This document shows positions 63,793 to 64,000 of a DNA stretch of 64,000 nt, in pieces. A program made the translations under genes and the position numbers. Below the pieces are notes generated by a model. The model had not been told where the DNA came from. It did not search any database and saw only the letters and a list, made by a program, of their open reading frames with translations. How positions within the stretch are numbered: position 1 is the first letter of the stretch; each line of letters begins with the position of its first letter. The stretch covers positions 248,001 through 312,000 of the forward strand of contig NZ_VOBN01000006.1 of the NCBI RefSeq assembly GCF_008370045.1. The letters are read 5' to 3'. This DNA is from Pseudomonas sp. ANT_J12. Its GTDB lineage: Bacteria > Pseudomonadota > Gammaproteobacteria > Pseudomonadales > Pseudomonadaceae.

Positions 63793-64000
63793 ATGCGTCC
63801 TGCCCGTGCCCTGATCGACCTTCAAGCCCTGCGTCACAACTACCAGATCGCCCGTGAACTCACGCCGGGGGCCAAAGCCCTCGCGGTGATCAAGGCCGAT
63901 GCCTACGGCCATGGCGCGGTGCGTTGCGCCCAGGCGCTGGAAGCCGAGGCGGACGGCTTTGCCGTGGCGTGCATCGAAGAAGCCTTGGAGCTGCGCGCCG
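63793..64000 (+). CDS. dadX: Alanine racemase, catabolic (N-terminal part)
   Basis: The first 69 codons read [20 protein letters not shown]… with [13 protein letters not shown], in which the lysine binds PLP. The gene runs off the window. Place after dadA makes it the catabolic racemase that turns L-alanine into D-alanine for DadA. Start ATG 63793. Confidence 0.93.
   Translation, partial: MRPARALIDLQALRHNYQIARELTPGAKALAVIKADAYGHGAVRCAQALEAEADGFAVACIEEALELRA

Overview
The window is a piece of a Pseudomonas chromosome, most likely from the P. fluorescens group. The evidence is the gene order around crc, pyrE, argB, algC, dut, coaBC, radC, rpmB-rpmG, oxyR-recG and dadR-dadA, which as I recall it is the order seen across the genus, together with high-GC codon use and REP/REPIN repeats (a REPIN is a paired, inverted REP) of the type found in P. 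fluorescens strains. No tRNA, rRNA, CRISPR array or insertion-sequence transposase was seen.

Region 1 (1-13.9 kb) is the distal end of a type VI secretion locus in the order tssK-tssL-tssM-stp1-stk1, the HSI-II arrangement. It is followed by an effector island: vgrG, a DUF4123 effector adaptor, three tandem DUF3304 lipoproteins (probable immunity proteins) and a large DUF2235 Tle1-type phospholipase. Base composition drops sharply inside the end of the adaptor gene. The immunity array also carries the decayed C-terminus of a fourth copy.

Region 2 (14-26.4 kb) is accessory DNA. It has a DUF6124 gene with a strikingly structured 5' leader and an orphan exported protein with a C-terminal SH3-like region. 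After these comes a run of nine tightly packed, co-directional genes (16.3-25.8 kb). The first three encode a membrane protein, a membrane-anchored TIGR01777-type epimerase, and a protein fusing a degenerate alpha/beta hydrolase to a rifampin-phosphotransferase-like ATP-grasp/phosphohistidine enzyme. The other six encode exported proteins of mostly unknown function, two of them paralogues. This is the part of the window most likely to hold something undescribed.

Region 3 (26.4-52.1 kb) is core genome: an HDOD protein, recG-oxyR, exbB-exbD-tonB, ridA-spoT-rpoZ, gmk-yicC, rph, gltS, crc, pyrE, argB-algC-dut-coaBC, radC, a peptide-type binding protein and rpmB-rpmG.

Region 4 (52.2-64 kb) concerns amine and amino-acid catabolism. 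It holds a cupin, a KauB/PuuC-type aldehyde dehydrogenase, an MFS transporter, a phospholipase-D-like lipoprotein, a MocR regulator, a DUF1127 peptide, a PauB/PuuB-type oxidase, and the D-alanine locus (lrp/dadR divergent from dadA-ridA, then dadX, which runs off the window behind an intrinsic terminator). REP-family repeats sit mainly between convergent genes throughout.
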